Assembly: GCA_947367285.1 (NCBI GenBank)
Contig: CANBDB010000068.1
Location: 1-8,082 of the forward strand
Source of the DNA: an uncultured Clostridia bacterium
GTDB taxonomy: Bacteria > Bacillota > Clostridia > Oscillospirales > CAG-272
Length of the DNA: 8,082 bases
Direction: 5' to 3'
The notes under the pieces are model-generated. The model was not told the origin of the DNA. It saw only the letters and a program-made list of their open reading frames with translations, and made no database searches. Of this stretch, positions 5,845-8,082 are shown in pieces (position 1 is the stretch's first letter; each line of letters opens with the position of its first letter). Made by a program: the position numbers and the translations under genes.

Positions 5845-8082
5845 ATGGAAAAGAACTATTTAGTCGTAGACAGCGTGGAAAAGCTTGAAGAAGCAATTGC
5901 ACGCACCAGAGAGGCACAGAAGAAATTCGCGACCTACACTCAAGAGCAGGTTGACAAAATCTTCTTAGCTGCTGCATCTGCTGCAAACAAAGCAAGAATC
6001 CCCCTCGCAAAGATGGCGGTTGAAGAAACCGGCATGGGTATCGTAGAAGATAAGGTTATCAAGAATAACTATGCTTCTGAGTACATCTACAATGCATATA
6101 AGAACACCAAGACCTGCGGTATTATCGAAGAAGATAAAGCCTTCGGTATTAAGAAGATCGCAGAACCTATCGGTGTTATTGCAGCGGTTATTCCTACTAC
6201 CAACCCCACTTCTACCGCAATCTTCAAGTGCTTGCTTGCTCTCAAAACTCGCAACGCTATCATCATCAGCCCCCACCCCCGTGCAAAGAACAGCACCATC
6301 GCTGCTGCAAAGTTAGTTCTTGAAGCTGCTGTAGCTGCCGGCGCTCCCGAAGGCATCATCGACTGGATCGACGTTCCTTCTCTCGAAATGACCAACACCG
6401 TAATGAAAGAGGCTGACATCATCCTCGCTACCGGTGGTCCCGGAATGGTTAAGGCTGCATACTCCAGCGGTAAGCCCGCACTCGGCGTTGGCGCAGGTAA
6501 CACTCCTGCTATCATTGATGAGTCTGCTGACATCCTCCTTGCTGTTAACTCCATCATTCATTCTAAGACCTTTGATAACGGTATGATCTGCGCATCTGAG
6601 CAGTCTGTTATCGTTCTTGAGAGCATCTACGATGCTGTTAAGGAAGAGTTCGCTACTCGCGGATGCTACTTCCTCGATCCTAAGGAAACCGAAAAGGTTC
6701 GTAAGACCATCATCATCAACGGCGCACTCAATGCTAAAATCGTTGGTCAGCCTGCTGCTAAGATTGCAGAGCTTGCCGGTGTAACCGTTCCCGAAGGCAC
6801 TAAGATCCTCATCGGTGAAGTTGAGAGCGTAGAACTCAGCGAAGAGTTCGCTCATGAGAAACTCAGCCCTGTACTTGCTATGTACAAAGCAAAAGATTTC
6901 GGCGATGCTCTCCAAAAGGCTGAACAGCTTGTAGCTGACGGCGGTTACGGTCACACTTCTTCTGTATACCTCAACGAGGTAACCGAGCAGGATAAGCTTG
7001 CTGATTTTGCTGCTCGCATGAAGACCTGCCGTATTCTTGTGAATACTCCTTCGTCTCACGGCGGTATCGGTGACCTCTACAACTTTAAGCTTGCTCCGTC
7101 GCTCACCTTGGGTTGCGGTTCTTGGGGCGGCAACAGTGTATCTGACAACGTAGGTGTTAAGCACCTCTTAAATATCAAAACAGTAGCTGAAAGAAGGGAA
7201 AATATGCTTTGGTTCCGTGCACCTGAAAAGGTATATATCAAGAAAGGATGTTTGCCGGTAGCTCTCGATGAGCTTCGCAGTGTACGCGGTGCTAAGAAAG
7301 CATTTATCGTAACCGACACCTTCCTTTATCAGAATGGCTATACTAAGCCGATCACAGACAAACTCGACGAAATGGGCATCGCTCACACCACATTCTTCAA
7401 CGTTCAGCCCGATCCTACACTCGGCAATGCAACTGAGGGTGCAAAGCAGATGGCAGCATTCCAGCCTGATACCATCATCGCTCTCGGCGGCGGTTCTGCA
7501 ATGGACGCAGCTAAGATCATGTGGGTTCTCTATGAGCATCCCGAAGCAGACTTTATGGATATGGCAATGCGTTTCATCGATATCCGTAAGAGAGTTTACA
7601 CCTTCCCCAAGATGGGCGAGAAAGCATACTTCATCGCTGTTCCTACCTCTGCAGGTACCGGTTCTGAAGTTACTCCTTTCGCAGTTATCACTGACGGCGA
7701 TACCGGCGTTAAATATCCTCTTGCTGACTACGAACTTCTCCCCAACATGGCAATCATTGATACTGATTTCCATATGAGCGCTCCTAAGGGCTTAACCGCT
7801 GCTTCCGGTATCGACGCTGTAACACACGCTGTAGAAGCTTACGCTGCAATGCTCGCTACCGACTATACCGACGGTCTTGCTCTCCAGGCTCTTAAGAATA
7901 TCTTCAAGTATCTGCCCCGTGCATACGACAACGGTCAGACCGACGTAGAAGCACGTGAAAAGATGGCTAACGCAGCTACCATGGCCGGTATGGCATTTGC
8001 TAATGCATTCCTCGGCGTGTGCCACTCGATGGCTCACAAGCTCGGTGCTTTCCATCTCTTGCCCCTCGGCGTTGCGTTTGCT
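5845..8082 (+). CDS. adhE: AdhE, bifunctional acetaldehyde-CoA/alcohol dehydrogenase, 3' end outside window
   Basis: The frame stays open to the right edge: 746 of an expected 860-890 codons. AdhE reduces acetyl-CoA to acetaldehyde and then ethanol with two NADH, and it assembles into filaments (spirosomes). The aldehyde dehydrogenase half covers about residues 1-440, with IPTTNPTSTAIFK at 116-128, GVGAGNTPAII at 214-224 and catalytic Cys249 in FDNGMICASEQ. A linker leads to the iron alcohol dehydrogenase half from MLWF at 454. There GGGSAMDAAK is at 548-557, and the metal ligands Asp657, His661 (SGIDAVTHAVEAY) and His727 (CHSMAHKLG) are visible. The fourth ligand is expected in a PHG motif at about 741, but the sequence reads PLG in the last bases of the window, possibly an end-of-contig error. 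The start has AGGAGG (5830-5835). Codon use is strongly biased, as in a very highly expressed gene. Confidence 0.96.
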   Translation, partial: MEKNYLVVDSVEKLEEAIARTREAQKKFATYTQEQVDKIFLAAASAANKARIPLAKMAVEETGMGIVEDKVIKNNYASEYIYNAYKNTKTCGIIEEDKAFGIKKIAEPIGVIAAVIPTTNPTSTAIFKCLLALKTRNAIIISPHPRAKNSTIAAAKLVLEAAVAAGAPEGIIDWIDVPSLEMTNTVMKEADIILATGGPGMVKAAYSSGKPALGVGAGNTPAIIDESADILLAVNSIIHSKTFDNGMICASEQSVIVLESIYDAVKEEFATRGCYFLDPKETEKVRKTIIINGALNAKIVGQPAAKIAELAGVTVPEGTKILIGEVESVELSEEFAHEKLSPVLAMYKAKDFGDALQKAEQLVADGGYGHTSSVYLNEVTEQDKLADFAARMKTCRILVNTPSSHGGIGDLYNFKLAPSLTLGCGSWGGNSVSDNVGVKHLLNIKTVAERRENMLWFRAPEKVYIKKGCLPVALDELRSVRGAKKAFIVTDTFLYQNGYTKPITDKLDEMGIAHTTFFNVQPDPTLGNATEGAKQMAAFQPDTIIALGGGSAMDAAKIMWVLYEHPEADFMDMAMRFIDIRKRVYTFPKMGEKAYFIAVPTSAGTGSEVTPFAVITDGDTGVKYPLADYELLPNMAIIDTDFHMSAPKGLTAASGIDAVTHAVEAYAAMLATDYTDGLALQALKNIFKYLPRAYDNGQTDVEAREKMANAATMAGMAFANAFLGVCHSMAHKLGAFHLLPLGVAFA

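Noticed and set aside
6313..7164. 283-codon open frame on the minus strand inside adhE, and similar long minus-strand frames elsewhere
   Set aside because: They lie opposite well-conserved, strongly codon-biased genes, have no family motifs or ribosome binding sites, and are expected by-products of biased codon use.

Overview
The window looks like chromosome from a strictly anaerobic, fermentative Firmicute of class Clostridia, plausibly an Oscillospiraceae/Ruminococcaceae-type gut organism. The grounds are the gene set (fused AdhE, a stand-alone iron alcohol dehydrogenase, the electron-bifurcating NfnAB pair and Rex), strong AAGGAGG-type ribosome binding sites, moderate base composition and T-rich intrinsic terminators. 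The genus is a guess. All genes lie on the + strand. No RNA gene, CRISPR array, insertion sequence or other mobile element was seen.

Layout. 1-206 is the 3' part of a small XRE-type DNA-binding protein, probably the end of an unrelated upstream unit. 398-1318 is a LysR-family regulator with a TTG start, a good sigma-A promoter (337-365) and a strong terminator (1331-1363). 1477-2694 is a stand-alone iron-dependent alcohol dehydrogenase. After an 81-bp gap holding an 18-bp-stem hairpin come nfnA (2776-3630) and nfnB (3632-5047), closed by a terminator at 5058-5089. Then come rex (5205-5831) and, 13 bp later, adhE (5845 to the window end, about 746 codons, 3' end missing).

How the genes fit together. 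The locus reads as a redox-balancing module. AdhE reduces acetyl-CoA to ethanol with NADH. The stand-alone alcohol dehydrogenase gives a second aldehyde/alcohol step. NfnAB links NADH, reduced ferredoxin and NADPH, and Rex senses NADH/NAD+. 

The main observation is regulatory. A 53-bp element, identical at 45 of 53 positions, lies upstream of both the alcohol dehydrogenase gene (1363-1415) and rex-adhE (5095-5147). In both copies it contains alternating GATA(A/T)/TTATC half-sites at 10-11-bp intervals and sits at exactly the same distance from an aligned -10 hexamer. It looks like a helically phased LysR-type activator site, and the adjacent LysR protein is the obvious candidate to bind it. 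The rex-adhE copy is followed by a near-consensus clostridial Rex box over the -10, so that operon appears to be under both LysR-type and Rex control, while the alcohol dehydrogenase promoter has the LysR-type element only.

One caution: the last 28 bases of the window contain no A and encode a version of the AdhE metal-binding motif that lacks a normally invariant histidine. This may be a contig-end error.
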